Positions 27,100-36,056 of a stretch of DNA of 64,000 nucleotides are shown here, in pieces. Positions within the stretch are counted from its first letter, which is position 1. The number at the start of each line of letters is the position of its first letter. The notes beneath the pieces were generated by a model, which saw only the letters and a list, made by a program, of their open reading frames with translations, was not told where the DNA came from and ran no database searches. The translations under genes and the position numbers were made by a program. Origin of the DNA: Legionella_C sp048541585 (GTDB lineage: Bacteria > Pseudomonadota > Gammaproteobacteria > Legionellales > Legionellaceae); NCBI RefSeq assembly GCF_048541585.1, contig NZ_CP183303.1, positions 2,480,001 to 2,544,000 of the forward strand, read 5' to 3'.

Positions 27100-28548
27100 T
27101 TAAGGTTTTGGTGAAGGTGTTAATGTTTGCTCGACATGTTGTAATGCTGTCGCTTTTTTTCGGCCAAAAAAACCAAAAATACGATGATAGCCTAGCGCTT
27201 CTCTCACACCTGGATCATATCTAACATCTTGATCTTTCTTAGCAGCTTCCTGTAACGCCGTCTCTATTAGTAAAGCTTTTTTTGCACATTTAATAGAGAA
27301 GAAACTTTTTGATGCTTTTCGCAAACGATCAATTTCTTTTTGAACGCAGGCTATATCAGGTGCAAAGGCATCTCTTTTATTTAAAGGTAAATTAGCTTCT
27401 TTAACTTCTTCCCTTCTATTATCTGTTCTAGGCACATCAATAATAACCTGCTTATGCTCAACCTTAGAGCTAGGGGTAGGCGAAACCCTGGGTGATATAG
27501 GTGGAGAAACTGCTGCTGTTTCTTTTTTTTCTTCTTTAGGCTCATCAATTTTTTCCGATTCACTAACTAAATCTTCCTCAGAATCATCAGCTTGCTCCTC
27601 ATCACTACTACTAAAATCTTCTTCACTTGGCTCATAATCAAGTTCATCGAAGAAGTCATTATGAATACCATCTGCTTCATCTTCACTAGAATTTTCTAAG
27701 GCAGCTGGTTTATTCTTTTGTAACCACTCTGATAAGCCATTCCACATATAATTATTAATGCTTGTATAATCATTATCTAAAGATACTAGGTCATTATCAG
27801 TTACCTGCTCTAACAATTGAGCATGTTTAAGTCGATACTGTTTAATCGTTTCTTGATAATTTTGTTGTAAAGGTTTAATAAATTCTGCAGGTAAGTCAAA
27901 ATTTAAATCTAGCTTAGCTAACCAATCTAAATTCGCTAGAGCCATGTGTAAAAATTCTACGCAAATAGGACCACATGAAACTAAAGCTCCATTATCTTTG
28001 TCTTCTGCTGTACTTTGGATTGGATGCGGGGATGAAATAATATTAGCAATTTTAAGGCTGGTTTGATCAAGCTTAGCTAACTCATTACCAATTCTATTAG
28101 CTTTAGATATGCCGACAGGGTTAAAGATAATTAAATCTAGCTCACCTTCAGCATTTCTCCTTAACATACCAGCTATATAATGCGCGCCTCCTATTTCTAG
28201 TTTACCCATAAAAGGAAGATAGCGTTTTTGCTGATGTTCCGGTTGCTGAAAATAATTAATAAGAATCGTGAAGAAATTAATAACATTAAGTTCATAAGCA
28301 TCAAAAGAGACATAAGGAGGTAAGGTTAAATCCTTAACTAATTGGCTTGTACCTTGAACAGGCTTTTCCTTTAAATCATTAAAATACTTCCAGATAAGTC
28401 GCTGTGCATCGTCAATATGATACCAAGTATTAAAGTTGCGTCCATCTTCTACCAGACTACCTTCTTTACGAGAGCAAAAGTCCTTTGCAGCTTTAGTTTG
28501 CGATAATTCTTCTTCTTTTTTAAATACTTCTTCTTCTTTAGTAGCCAT
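27100..28548 (-). CDS. Putative CE-clan cysteine protease, effector-like
   Basis: 482 residues with no signal peptide. Residues about 40-215 look like a CE-clan (Ulp1/adenain-type) cysteine protease: His123 in GGAHYIAGMLRR, an Asp138/Asn143 region in LDLIIFNPVG, Gln178 in SPHPIQST, and Cys192 in VSCGPICVEFLHMALANLDWL, which resembles the Cys block of adenain. An acidic linker (residues 286-340) contains FDEL in an acidic setting, then a Pro/Ser stretch and a helical basic C-terminus. It stands alone, with its own terminator, like many Legionella effectors. The protease call rests on motif order; the effector role is inference. Confidence 0.62.
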   Translation of the reverse strand: MATKEEEVFKKEEELSQTKAAKDFCSRKEGSLVEDGRNFNTWYHIDDAQRLIWKYFNDLKEKPVQGTSQLVKDLTLPPYVSFDAYELNVINFFTILINYFQQPEHQQKRYLPFMGKLEIGGAHYIAGMLRRNAEGELDLIIFNPVGISKANRIGNELAKLDQTSLKIANIISSPHPIQSTAEDKDNGALVSCGPICVEFLHMALANLDWLAKLDLNFDLPAEFIKPLQQNYQETIKQYRLKHAQLLEQVTDNDLVSLDNDYTSINNYMWNGLSEWLQKNKPAALENSSEDEADGIHNDFFDELDYEPSEEDFSSSDEEQADDSEEDLVSESEKIDEPKEEKKETAAVSPPISPRVSPTPSSKVEHKQVIIDVPRTDNRREEVKEANLPLNKRDAFAPDIACVQKEIDRLRKASKSFFSIKCAKKALLIETALQEAAKKDQDVRYDPGVREALGYHRIFGFFGRKKATALQHVEQTLTPSPKP

Positions 28549-28772
28549 ATAATGCCTTAATTTTAATTAGTTTGCCTATAACACGAAAGCTAATACTAAT
28601 CTGTTCTCAATATAAAATAAATTAATTTCATCTATACTTAAATTTATTAATTGTGTAGTTTAAATAGGCTTAATTTTTTATAAGCTAAATTAGTAGGTAA
28701 ATTGCAGTTTCATTCCTATTTTGCATGCTTTTTATGCTAAAATAGCTCTCTTTAAGAAGAAGTGATTAAGTC

Positions 28773-30662
28773 ATGTCTGATAATTATACCGCTCAAGCAA
28801 TTGAGGTATTAAGCGGCCTTGAACCAGTACAGCGCCGGCCCGGAATGTATACCGATACTACCCGGCCTAATCATCTAGCCCAAGAAGTCATTGATAATAG
28901 TGTTGATGAAGTTATTGCAGGCTTTGCTAATAATATTACCGTAACACTTCACCAAGATAATTCTATTGAGGTTGAAGACAATGGCCGTGGTATGCCGGTT
29001 GATCTTCATCCGCAGCTTGGTTTAAGTGGTGTAGAAGTAATTATGACGCGCCTACACGCAGGCGGTAAATTCTCTGATAAAAATTATACTTTTTCAGGTG
29101 GATTACATGGTGTAGGTGTTTCAGTTGTTAATGCTTTATCTGAACGCGTAGAAGTATGCATTAAACGTAATGGCGTTCTCTACCAAATGTCTTTTGCTAA
29201 TGGCGATAAAACACAAGAATTACATGAAACAGGTATTGTTAAAAAACGTGATACGGGTACTACTATTCGTTTTTGGCCTAATCCTAAATATTTTGATTCA
29301 CCAAAATTTGCAACTAAACAATTAATGCATGTATTGCGTGCTAAAGCTGTGCTTTGCCCAGGCCTGGCAATGACATTTATTAATAAAATAACAGATGAAA
29401 AAACCTTTTGGTGTTTTGAAAAAGGGTTAGTCGACTATTTAAAACAATCTTTACCGCCAGATTATTTTCCTGAGGAACCCTTTACTGGCGAATTTGCTAA
29501 CGACGAGGCTACGGTTGATTGGGCTGTTGCTTGGTCTGCTAGCCATTCTTCAAGTAGTTTAAATGAAAGTTATGTTAATTTAATTCCAACTATTCAAGGT
29601 GGAACCCATGTTAATGGTTTACGGGCTGGGTTATTCGATGCGCTAAATGCCTTTTGTGACTTAAGAAATTTACTGCCACGTGGTGTAAAATTAGCAGCAG
29701 ATGATTTATGGGAACCTTGCCACTATATTCTGTCTGTTAAAATGAAAGAGCCTCAATTTGCAGGTCAAACAAAAGAACGCTTAAGTTCAAGGCAAACTGC
29801 AGCTTTCGTCAATAATGTCGTTAAAGATGCTTTTGCTGTATGGCTTAATCATCATCGAAGCTTTGGTGAGGCAATTGCAGCATTTGCTATTGAACGCGCC
29901 CAAAAACGGCTTAAGCAATCCAAACAGGTGGCTCGTAAACGAGTAAGCCAAGGCCCTGCTCTGCCAGGGAAACTTGCTGATTGCCTTCAACTTGATTTAA
30001 AGCAAGCTGAATTATTTTTAGTTGAAGGTGATTCAGCTGGCGGCTCAGCTAAACAAGCACGGAATAAAGATTTTCAAGCTATATTACCTTTACGCGGTAA
30101 AATCCTTAATACTTGGGAGATTGATTCTTCTCATGTTCTAGCATCGCAAGAAATTCATGATATATCAGTTGCTATTGGTGTTGACCCTGGCTCTGAAGAT
30201 ATGTCTGGTCTACGCTATGGAAAAGTTTGTATCCTCGCTGATGCCGATTCTGATGGTGCTCACATTGCTACTTTAATTTGTGCTCTTTTTCTTCGCCATT
30301 TTAAACCACTTGTAAAAGCAGGCCATGTATTTGTAGCAATGCCACCACTTTATCGAATTGATGCTGGTAAGCAAATTCATTATGCTCTTGATGATGAAGA
30401 AAAACAAAAAATTATTAACAAACTCACTAAAACAAATGCAGGCAAGATTAATGTGCAACGGTTTAAAGGATTAGGTGAGATGAACCCAATGCAATTGCGC
30501 GAAACAACGATGGATCCAAATACCCGTCGTTTAGTGCAGTTAACGCTTGAAGATGAAGACAACACCATGTCTATTATGGATATGATGCTTGCTAAAAAGC
30601 GCGCAAGTGATCGTAAAGTTTGGTTGGAGAATAAAGGCAATTTAGCGGACCCGGCCTTATAA
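28773..30662 (+). CDS. parE: DNA topoisomerase IV subunit B
   Basis: ATPase subunit of topoisomerase IV, which decatenates daughter chromosomes with ParC. The 629 residues are typical for gammaproteobacterial ParE. GHKL ATPase motifs: VIDNSVDEVIAGF, VEDNGRGMPVDLHP and TFSGGLHGVGVSVVNAL. TOPRIM motifs: FLVEGDSAGGSAKQ and ILADADSDGAHIATL. The C-terminus has QRFKGLGEMNPMQL, a type II topoisomerase signature. parC is not in the window. Confidence 0.97.
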   Translation: MSDNYTAQAIEVLSGLEPVQRRPGMYTDTTRPNHLAQEVIDNSVDEVIAGFANNITVTLHQDNSIEVEDNGRGMPVDLHPQLGLSGVEVIMTRLHAGGKFSDKNYTFSGGLHGVGVSVVNALSERVEVCIKRNGVLYQMSFANGDKTQELHETGIVKKRDTGTTIRFWPNPKYFDSPKFATKQLMHVLRAKAVLCPGLAMTFINKITDEKTFWCFEKGLVDYLKQSLPPDYFPEEPFTGEFANDEATVDWAVAWSASHSSSSLNESYVNLIPTIQGGTHVNGLRAGLFDALNAFCDLRNLLPRGVKLAADDLWEPCHYILSVKMKEPQFAGQTKERLSSRQTAAFVNNVVKDAFAVWLNHHRSFGEAIAAFAIERAQKRLKQSKQVARKRVSQGPALPGKLADCLQLDLKQAELFLVEGDSAGGSAKQARNKDFQAILPLRGKILNTWEIDSSHVLASQEIHDISVAIGVDPGSEDMSGLRYGKVCILADADSDGAHIATLICALFLRHFKPLVKAGHVFVAMPPLYRIDAGKQIHYALDDEEKQKIINKLTKTNAGKINVQRFKGLGEMNPMQLRETTMDPNTRRLVQLTLEDEDNTMSIMDMMLAKKRASDRKVWLENKGNLADPAL

Positions 30663-30705
30663 AGCCTTTTCATTAAAGCTTCTTTTAACTAAAATTAAAA
30701 TATAA

Positions 30706-31155
30706 GTTGGGCCGAGACCTAATGGCACTGCCTAAAAGCTTTTTGCCTCAATAGACCTCTAATCTACGTCCCTCGGCTCGTCCGAGGGATCCAAGCATCT
30801 CAATCGAAGACTAGAACTCTGGGTCTCGTGGACAAGCCACGGGACGTAGGCTAAAATTTTAAGGCAGCGCCATTGGTCCTTCTTAAGGCTTTTTGCCCCA
30901 ATCTACGTCCCTCGGCTCGTCCGAGGGATCCAGGCGTCTCAGTCGAGGGCTAGAACTCTGGATCCCGTGGACAAGCCACGGGACGTAGGCTAGAACCTTA
31001 AGGCAGCGCCATTGGTCCTTCTTAAGGCTTTTTGCCTCAATCTACGTCCCTCGGCTCGTCCGAGGGATCCAGGCGTTTCAATCGAAGACTAAAACTCTGA
31101 ATCGCGTGGACGTAGGCTAGAATCTTAGGGCAGCGCCATTGGGCCTTGACCCAAC
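30706..31155. repeat. 450-bp element with terminal inverted repeats and three 139-bp palindromic units
   Basis: The ends are imperfect 27-base inverted repeats (starts GTTGGGCC, ends CTTGACCCAAC; left 30706-30732, right 31129-31155). Inside, units begin CTACGTCC at 30764, 30903 and 31042, spaced 139 bases. Each holds two hairpins (CCCTCGG...CCGAGGG and CCCGTGG...CCACGGG) within a larger palindrome CTACGTCCC ... GGGACGTAG. The third unit has lost part of its second hairpin. No open reading frame or clear target duplication. MITE-like in form. Confidence 0.85.
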
Positions 31156-31217
31156 ATTCACATAGCCTTTGTTAAGCCACGGGCCAACCTATATTAAACG
31201 CAAGGCGTGATCAAAAA

Positions 31218-31655
31218 TTAAACATCACTAGATGCACTTAGCATCCACCGTGCTTTTTCATGTGCAGCAATTCGATCACTTAATAAAGTGATAGTTCCCT
31301 CATCAGCTTCATCTTGAGCTAATTTAATGGATTTATTTAAATCTTTAATTAAGGTGCTATGGTCATTAGCTAATTCTTTTACCATGTCATTAGCAGAAAG
31401 GCTCGAATTCCCATCTTGGATGCGTTTTAACTTATTAAATTCATTAAAAGTTGCGGGCGCTTTGTGACCTAAAATCAAAAGGCGTTCTGCCACTTCATCT
31501 ACCGCTTCTGCAAGCTCTTGATATTGAGTTTCAAATAATTCATGTAATGCTTTAAATTGTGCTCCTTTAACATGCCAATGATAATTTTGAGTTTTTAAAT
31601 ACAGCGCATAGGTATCGGCCAACAGTATAGAGAGTTGATTTTTAACTTCGTTCAT
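31218..31655 (-). CDS. dps: DNA starvation/stationary-phase protection protein Dps
   Basis: Ferritin-like dodecamer that binds DNA and oxidises and stores iron with peroxide. The 145 residues show the Dps ferroxidase signature: NYHWHVKGAQFKALHELFETQYQELAEAVDEVAERLLILG. AAGGAG precedes the ATG. It is followed by the 450-bp palindromic element. A stationary-phase or peroxide-controlled promoter is expected, but no site was recognised. Confidence 0.95.
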   Translation of the reverse strand: MNEVKNQLSILLADTYALYLKTQNYHWHVKGAQFKALHELFETQYQELAEAVDEVAERLLILGHKAPATFNEFNKLKRIQDGNSSLSANDMVKELANDHSTLIKDLNKSIKLAQDEADEGTITLLSDRIAAHEKARWMLSASSDV

Positions 31656-31977
31656 CGCAAATCTCCTTAATAATAAAAAGCAATAAGTAGATATCTTGCA
31701 AACCTGCCCATACTAAGCCTGGTATAACTAAAAAGCTTAAATAAGCGAATATGGATAAAAATTATTAACTATTTTTATCACCTCTTGATTTGTAATTGAC
31801 CCGCAATGGCAGTTTTGCAAGAAGGTTATTTAAGCATAAAGCAAATAAATGATAATTTAAAATCAATTAATTATATCGTAACTATTAATATTTTTTATAA
31901 GGATAATAATCTTATTAATTAGAACTGAGCTAATTTTAGCGCTTAGGTAAATTAAAGGGTGGTTATTAGCCCCTAAT
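31656..31977. other. Intergenic region upstream of dps, no gene seen
   Basis: 322 AT-rich bases between dps and the downstream end of the LRR gene. They should hold the dps promoter; no motif could be assigned with confidence and no small gene was found. Confidence 0.5.
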
Positions 31978-32907
31978 CTATCTAAGAGAAGAAAAATTAA
32001 TATTAGAGTCTTTTTTCTCTATATCGTTTAAGTTGGCTTTAATAAATTTAATTGCTTTATCAACCTGTTCATCTATTATTTTTTTAAGACACACCTCATA
32101 GTCTTTAAGCTCCTTATTTGTTCTAGGCCACGGTTGATTTTCAATTAATTTTTCGGCCTCTTTATAATAGTCACTTTTATCATGCAAGAATCTATTCATA
32201 TATCTAAGTAGGTCAGTAGGTAGTTTCGTCCAACATGACGCTGTCCTTGAATCTGGCGTTGAATTAAAAAAACCTTGGTAGAACGGATTAAATTGAGGTG
32301 TTTGGTAATCGAACTGAGCTAAATGCTTTTTTTGAATCTCCATAATGGTATTAGCAAAACCTCTAGTTATTACTTTATTTTGACAATCCTTAGGTAATAA
32401 CTGCGTGATGCGCTCTACTTCATCTTTATTATCACTATCGACAATAATGAACTCAATAGCGGGATCAAATGCTCTATTACCAATCGAGGTAATACTAGTA
32501 GGTAATGTTATTTTTTTTAAATTAGGACATTTGTTAAATGCTTCCTGACCGATTGAAGTGAGGCCAGAAGAGAGAGTTAAATTCTCTAAGCTTTCGCAAT
32601 CATAAAAAGCAAACTCACCGATTGAAATAAGGCTAATAGGAAGTATTATAGTTTTTAATTTACTGCATTTGCTAAATGCATATCCGCTAATCGTACCAAG
32701 CCCGTCAAGGATAACTAAACTTTCTAAATTATTGCATCCAGAGAATGCAAAACAACCAATCCAAAGAACCTTACGAGAAATAGTTATATTTACTAACTTA
32801 TTGCATCTAGTGAATGCAAAATCCCCAATACAAACGATATGATCAGGAGTAGTATAAGAACCATCATCTTGTATATCGTATATATTAAAATCAAGCATTG
32901 ATAACAT
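31978..32907 (-). CDS. BspA-type leucine-rich-repeat protein with F-box-like segment
   Basis: 309 residues without a signal peptide. Residues 22-150 are BspA/LRR_5 repeats of about 23 residues (IGDFAFTRCNKLVNITIS, IGEFAFYDCESLENLTLS, IGQEAFNKCPNLKKITLP). After a linker comes WTKLPTDLLRYMNRFLHDKSDYY (residues 226-248), which fits the LPxxLLxxIxxFL pattern of F-box-like segments, then a charged helical tail ending at residue 309. Single gene with no obvious ribosome binding site. LRR plus F-box suggests a eukaryote-directed effector, but both the F-box reading and the function are inference. Confidence 0.7.
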   Translation of the reverse strand: MLSMLDFNIYDIQDDGSYTTPDHIVCIGDFAFTRCNKLVNITISRKVLWIGCFAFSGCNNLESLVILDGLGTISGYAFSKCSKLKTIILPISLISIGEFAFYDCESLENLTLSSGLTSIGQEAFNKCPNLKKITLPTSITSIGNRAFDPAIEFIIVDSDNKDEVERITQLLPKDCQNKVITRGFANTIMEIQKKHLAQFDYQTPQFNPFYQGFFNSTPDSRTASCWTKLPTDLLRYMNRFLHDKSDYYKEAEKLIENQPWPRTNKELKDYEVCLKKIIDEQVDKAIKFIKANLNDIEKKDSNINFSSLR

Positions 32908-33205
32908 ATTTTAATCAATATGAATAATATTTTTTAATATTGTATCATAGTTAATTTAATTGTTTAATATATACTATAAAATAATTTATTTAATGAGGGC
33001 AGCGGCTTAAATATAATGTGAGAAGGTGGAAAGTATAATTATTAATTATGTTTCTATGTGGTTAATCTTAAAATAGCTATCTATTAATCCAATTCCTTAG
33101 AAGCACTACAAAAATTTATATATCGTTATATAAGAAACAATACTAATTGATCATCCCAAAGCTATTAATATTTAAGTATAATAGTTTGCCTATGCCTCTA
33201 AATTA
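32908..33205. other. Divergent intergenic region, no gene seen
   Basis: About 300 very AT-rich bases between the divergent LRR and Kdo hydroxylase genes. They should hold both promoters; no specific site could be assigned. Confidence 0.5.
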
Positions 33206-34114
33206 ATGAGATATTTAATGGATGAACAACTTTTTAATGTTCCTATTACAGATTTAAATCAGCTTAGTAATGATATTAAGTATACAAGCTTAAATGCCAT
33301 TGAATCTGGGCAAGTTCTTTATTTCCCTAATTATTTTTTTGATTTCCCACAAATAAATAATTTTTTAACCGAAACCATCTTAGATGGGAGACGAAAAAAT
33401 ATTAGCTTTGATTACCGAACAAAGCATCTAGGAGGCGTCAAGAAAGAAGGCATACAAGCAATTAAGCTACAACAAGAATTGAAAGAATTTATGCAACAGT
33501 ATGCTAGTTTTGCAAGGGTTTTAGTCAACACCCTTTTACCACAATATCAACAACACCTACAGTGGGGAAGAACCAGCTATAGACCCGCTCAAATACAAGG
33601 TCGTTCAAGCTCAAAGCGTAAAGACGATACGAGATTACACGTTGATTCCTTTGCGGCAACGCCGGTAAATGGCCTGCGGATTTTACGAGTTTTTTGTAAC
33701 ATAAATCCCTTTGGTGAACCGCGTATTTGGCATTTAGGTGAGCCCTTTGATAAGGTTATCCAACGCTTTTCTGCTCAGATTCCTGATTATAGAAGATCTT
33801 TGGCAAAGTTATTAAGACTTATTAAAGTAACGAAAACTTTACGTTCAGCCTATGATCATTATCAACTACAACTTCACGATCGTATGAAGTTAGATGACAA
33901 TTATCAACAAACAGTGGAAAAAAAGCAGATTAATTTTGCGGCGCAAAGTACTTGGTTAGTATTTACCGATCAAGTTTCTCATGCTGCTTTAAGTGGTCAA
34001 TTTCTCTTAGAACAAACATTTTACTTACCTATTCAAGCAATGGCTAAGCCAAATTTATCACCACTTAAATATTGGGAGCAAGAAAAATCAACTAGCTTGG
34101 TAACCGCATTGTAA
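33206..34114 (+). CDS. kdoO: Kdo hydroxylase family Fe(II)/2-oxoglutarate dioxygenase
   Basis: Resembles KdoO, which 3-hydroxylates the outer Kdo sugar of lipopolysaccharide inner core to Ko, acting in the cytoplasm or at the inner membrane. The 302 residues carry the Fe-binding His145-X-Asp147 (RLHVDSFAATPVNG) and distal His259 (FTDQVSHAALSGQF), with family segments ESGQVLYFPNYFF and WGRTSYRP near the start. The ATG at 33206 is used; a second ATG at 33218 has a slightly better upstream region. It stands alone, without other LPS genes. Confidence 0.85.
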   Translation: MRYLMDEQLFNVPITDLNQLSNDIKYTSLNAIESGQVLYFPNYFFDFPQINNFLTETILDGRRKNISFDYRTKHLGGVKKEGIQAIKLQQELKEFMQQYASFARVLVNTLLPQYQQHLQWGRTSYRPAQIQGRSSSKRKDDTRLHVDSFAATPVNGLRILRVFCNINPFGEPRIWHLGEPFDKVIQRFSAQIPDYRRSLAKLLRLIKVTKTLRSAYDHYQLQLHDRMKLDDNYQQTVEKKQINFAAQSTWLVFTDQVSHAALSGQFLLEQTFYLPIQAMAKPNLSPLKYWEQEKSTSLVTAL

Positions 34115-34142
34115 TACTGACTAAAGTATTATCTTTGCTGAC

Positions 34143-34475
34143 CTATGATTCTTTATGCTCAATAATAGTTTGATAAAACTGCTGATTACCAGGGGCAGCT
34201 GTATGAACATTTTCTGCTACTGTCTTTATCAGACTTAGCTGTTCCTGTGCCGATTTATCTTTACTTTTCAATAGATTATAAATGATAGCTACTCCCTTGG
34301 GGACACGCTTGCTAGTTCCATCTTCAAAGCAGATATTAGCTCCACCGCCTTCGCGTAAAAAACTATAATTCTCAACTTTAAAAGGTGTAACTTTAATTAA
34401 CTCCTCAATTGATTTTAAACGATCTAAACTTACCTGGTCTTCCTCAATACTTTCTTTAATTAAATTTTCTGCCAT
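34143..34475 (-). CDS. Hypothetical protein
   Basis: 110 residues, acidic N-terminal helices (MAENLIKESIEEDQVSLDRL), then a possible beta-hairpin (GGGANICFEDGTSKRVPKG) and a C-terminal helix. No signal peptide or membrane segment. AGG lies close to the ATG. It converges on the Kdo hydroxylase gene, with 28 bases between stops. Family not recognised. Confidence 0.6.
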   Translation of the reverse strand: MAENLIKESIEEDQVSLDRLKSIEELIKVTPFKVENYSFLREGGGANICFEDGTSKRVPKGVAIIYNLLKSKDKSAQEQLSLIKTVAENVHTAAPGNQQFYQTIIEHKES

Positions 34476-34773
34476 AACCTATATATAAATTAGTCCAACC
34501 TATATTTAATTATAAGCATTAGATACAAAAATATAAAAAAATTTACTAATTTTAATAAAATTTTTTATATAACTTTTCATTAAAAAAATTAAAATTAAAT
34601 TTTTTTCAATCAGAAACGGCTCCTCTACGCGCTAGGAACTGCTTTAAACTAAATATAAAAGTCAAAAAACTTAATTAACTATCGCTATATTTTCAAATAT
34701 TAAGCTTCTATATTGCCAAAATTCAATCTTTATTTATAATAATCGCTCACTATGACTTTATTTTGAAATAATA

Positions 34774-35589
34774 ATGCATATAAATAATTTATATAACACA
34801 CTTGACTATAAAATAAGAATCTCACCTCACTTTAAATTAAATAAAATAAAACCTGTTAAAAAAATAACTCGTGATAATAAAAACTATTACTATATTCATC
34901 TTCCCTCTCAGAATATAAAAATAATTGAAAAATGGCAGCTTAAAGAGACTCATCTCAGTATTTATGAAGAAATAGATGAAAGGAATCCGACTTTAGGACC
35001 TAGCCATTTTACAACAATATGGGCTAATGCTGCTGGCAAATCTTTTCGCTTACATCTCTTTTTAAATGCTAAGGATAGGTTAGCGTGTCAACCTAGTTGG
35101 AATGAAGTTAAAGGCCCAGGCCAATTTAGCAAGGCTAAATTACCAACTGAATTAGAAAGCCTTATTCAAGTAGTCCTACAAATTGGCCGTCCGTATTTGC
35201 AACAATTGCGGCAACGACAAGTTTTAACAGAAAAATCATTAGAATTAAAATATCAAAAATTAGCAAAAGAATTAGATCAGCTAAAAAATTTTAGTAATAA
35301 AGCTTCTTATCTAAATAAACTTCAAGAAATAAACAGTGTTCTTTCCAATTTAAAACAAGTTTCTGGACGAGTTAAATGGTCTAAATTAACCAATTATTAT
35401 ACTCATCTTTTACAAACATTTAATCAATTAACTATAGATTCGTCAAAAGACCTAACTAATATCTCATCATCAATACAGGAAAAACAACCTAATAGGTCAG
35501 CACTTACTCAATTTAGTTTATTTCCTGCTCTAACAAAAACTAAAAAACGACTAGATCTAACGTCGCATAGGAATTACTCGCCGAAATAA
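34774..35589 (+). CDS. Hypothetical protein, probably truncated by frameshift
   Basis: 271 residues. Residues 1-135 look globular (YYYIHLPSQNIKIIEKW, TTIWANAAGKSFRLHLFLN), followed by a coiled-coil stretch (RQRQVLTEKSLELKYQKLAKELDQLK, residues 147-215) and a Ser/Gln/Lys-rich end. Coding-like sequence continues past the stop in other frames, so this is likely the 5' part of a longer gene now broken. Family not recognised; the size and coiled coil resemble Legionella effectors, which is weak evidence. Confidence 0.55.
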   Translation: MHINNLYNTLDYKIRISPHFKLNKIKPVKKITRDNKNYYYIHLPSQNIKIIEKWQLKETHLSIYEEIDERNPTLGPSHFTTIWANAAGKSFRLHLFLNAKDRLACQPSWNEVKGPGQFSKAKLPTELESLIQVVLQIGRPYLQQLRQRQVLTEKSLELKYQKLAKELDQLKNFSNKASYLNKLQEINSVLSNLKQVSGRVKWSKLTNYYTHLLQTFNQLTIDSSKDLTNISSSIQEKQPNRSALTQFSLFPALTKTKKRLDLTSHRNYSPK

Positions 35590-35866
35590 TTATTGCTAAA
35601 GGACTTCTACCTCAATGTAAAAAGAGTAAAATAAAATTAATTACTATATTAATGAAAAAATTCAGTTACGTGCTTTAAATGATTGGCAATTATCCTTAAG
35701 TAAAACAAAAGAATTAAAGAAATATGGCCGATTGTTTAGTTGAACTTATTAGGGGATTGATTTAACGCTACCAATTGCGCCTAATAAAGCACCATTGATT
35801 TATATTTTATTATGTGTAAATCCACTACATCCTTTCCATTCTATCTTAGAAAAAAAGCCGCTTTAA
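35590..35866 (+). pseudogene. Decayed 3' part of the preceding gene
   Basis: Out of frame with the upstream stop, the DNA reads ELLAEIIIAKGLLPQCKK. From 35651 another frame reads NEKIQLRALNDWQLSLSKTK to YGRLFS-stop, then after two stops in the same frame GIDLTLPIAPNKAPLIYILL to EKKPL-stop at 35866. These long protein-like runs in an AT-rich intergenic stretch point to a coding region broken by frameshifts and stops. From 35867 to 36013 nothing was recognised. Confidence 0.55.
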
Positions 35867-36013
35867 CATTAGACCTCTTGCAGTTATGAAGAGGAAGTTA
35901 ATTTTATTACAAACCTGCAATAGAATTAGAAACGGACTCTTAGCTACGAATTAAAATCTTGGTGAAAAGTTAAATTTGAGTGCGGGAAATGGCGCTTAGA
36001 AATGAACCTTAAT

Positions 36014-36039
36014 AAAAAACCCGCCGCAGCGGGTTTTTT
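36014..36039 (-). terminator. Rho-independent terminator of groESL
   Basis: CCCGC-CGCA-GCGGG stem-loop flanked by AAAAAA and TTTTTT, 18 bases past the groEL stop. On the minus strand it is a textbook intrinsic terminator. Confidence 0.93.
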
Positions 36040-36056
36040 ATAGCTAGGGAAAAGGC

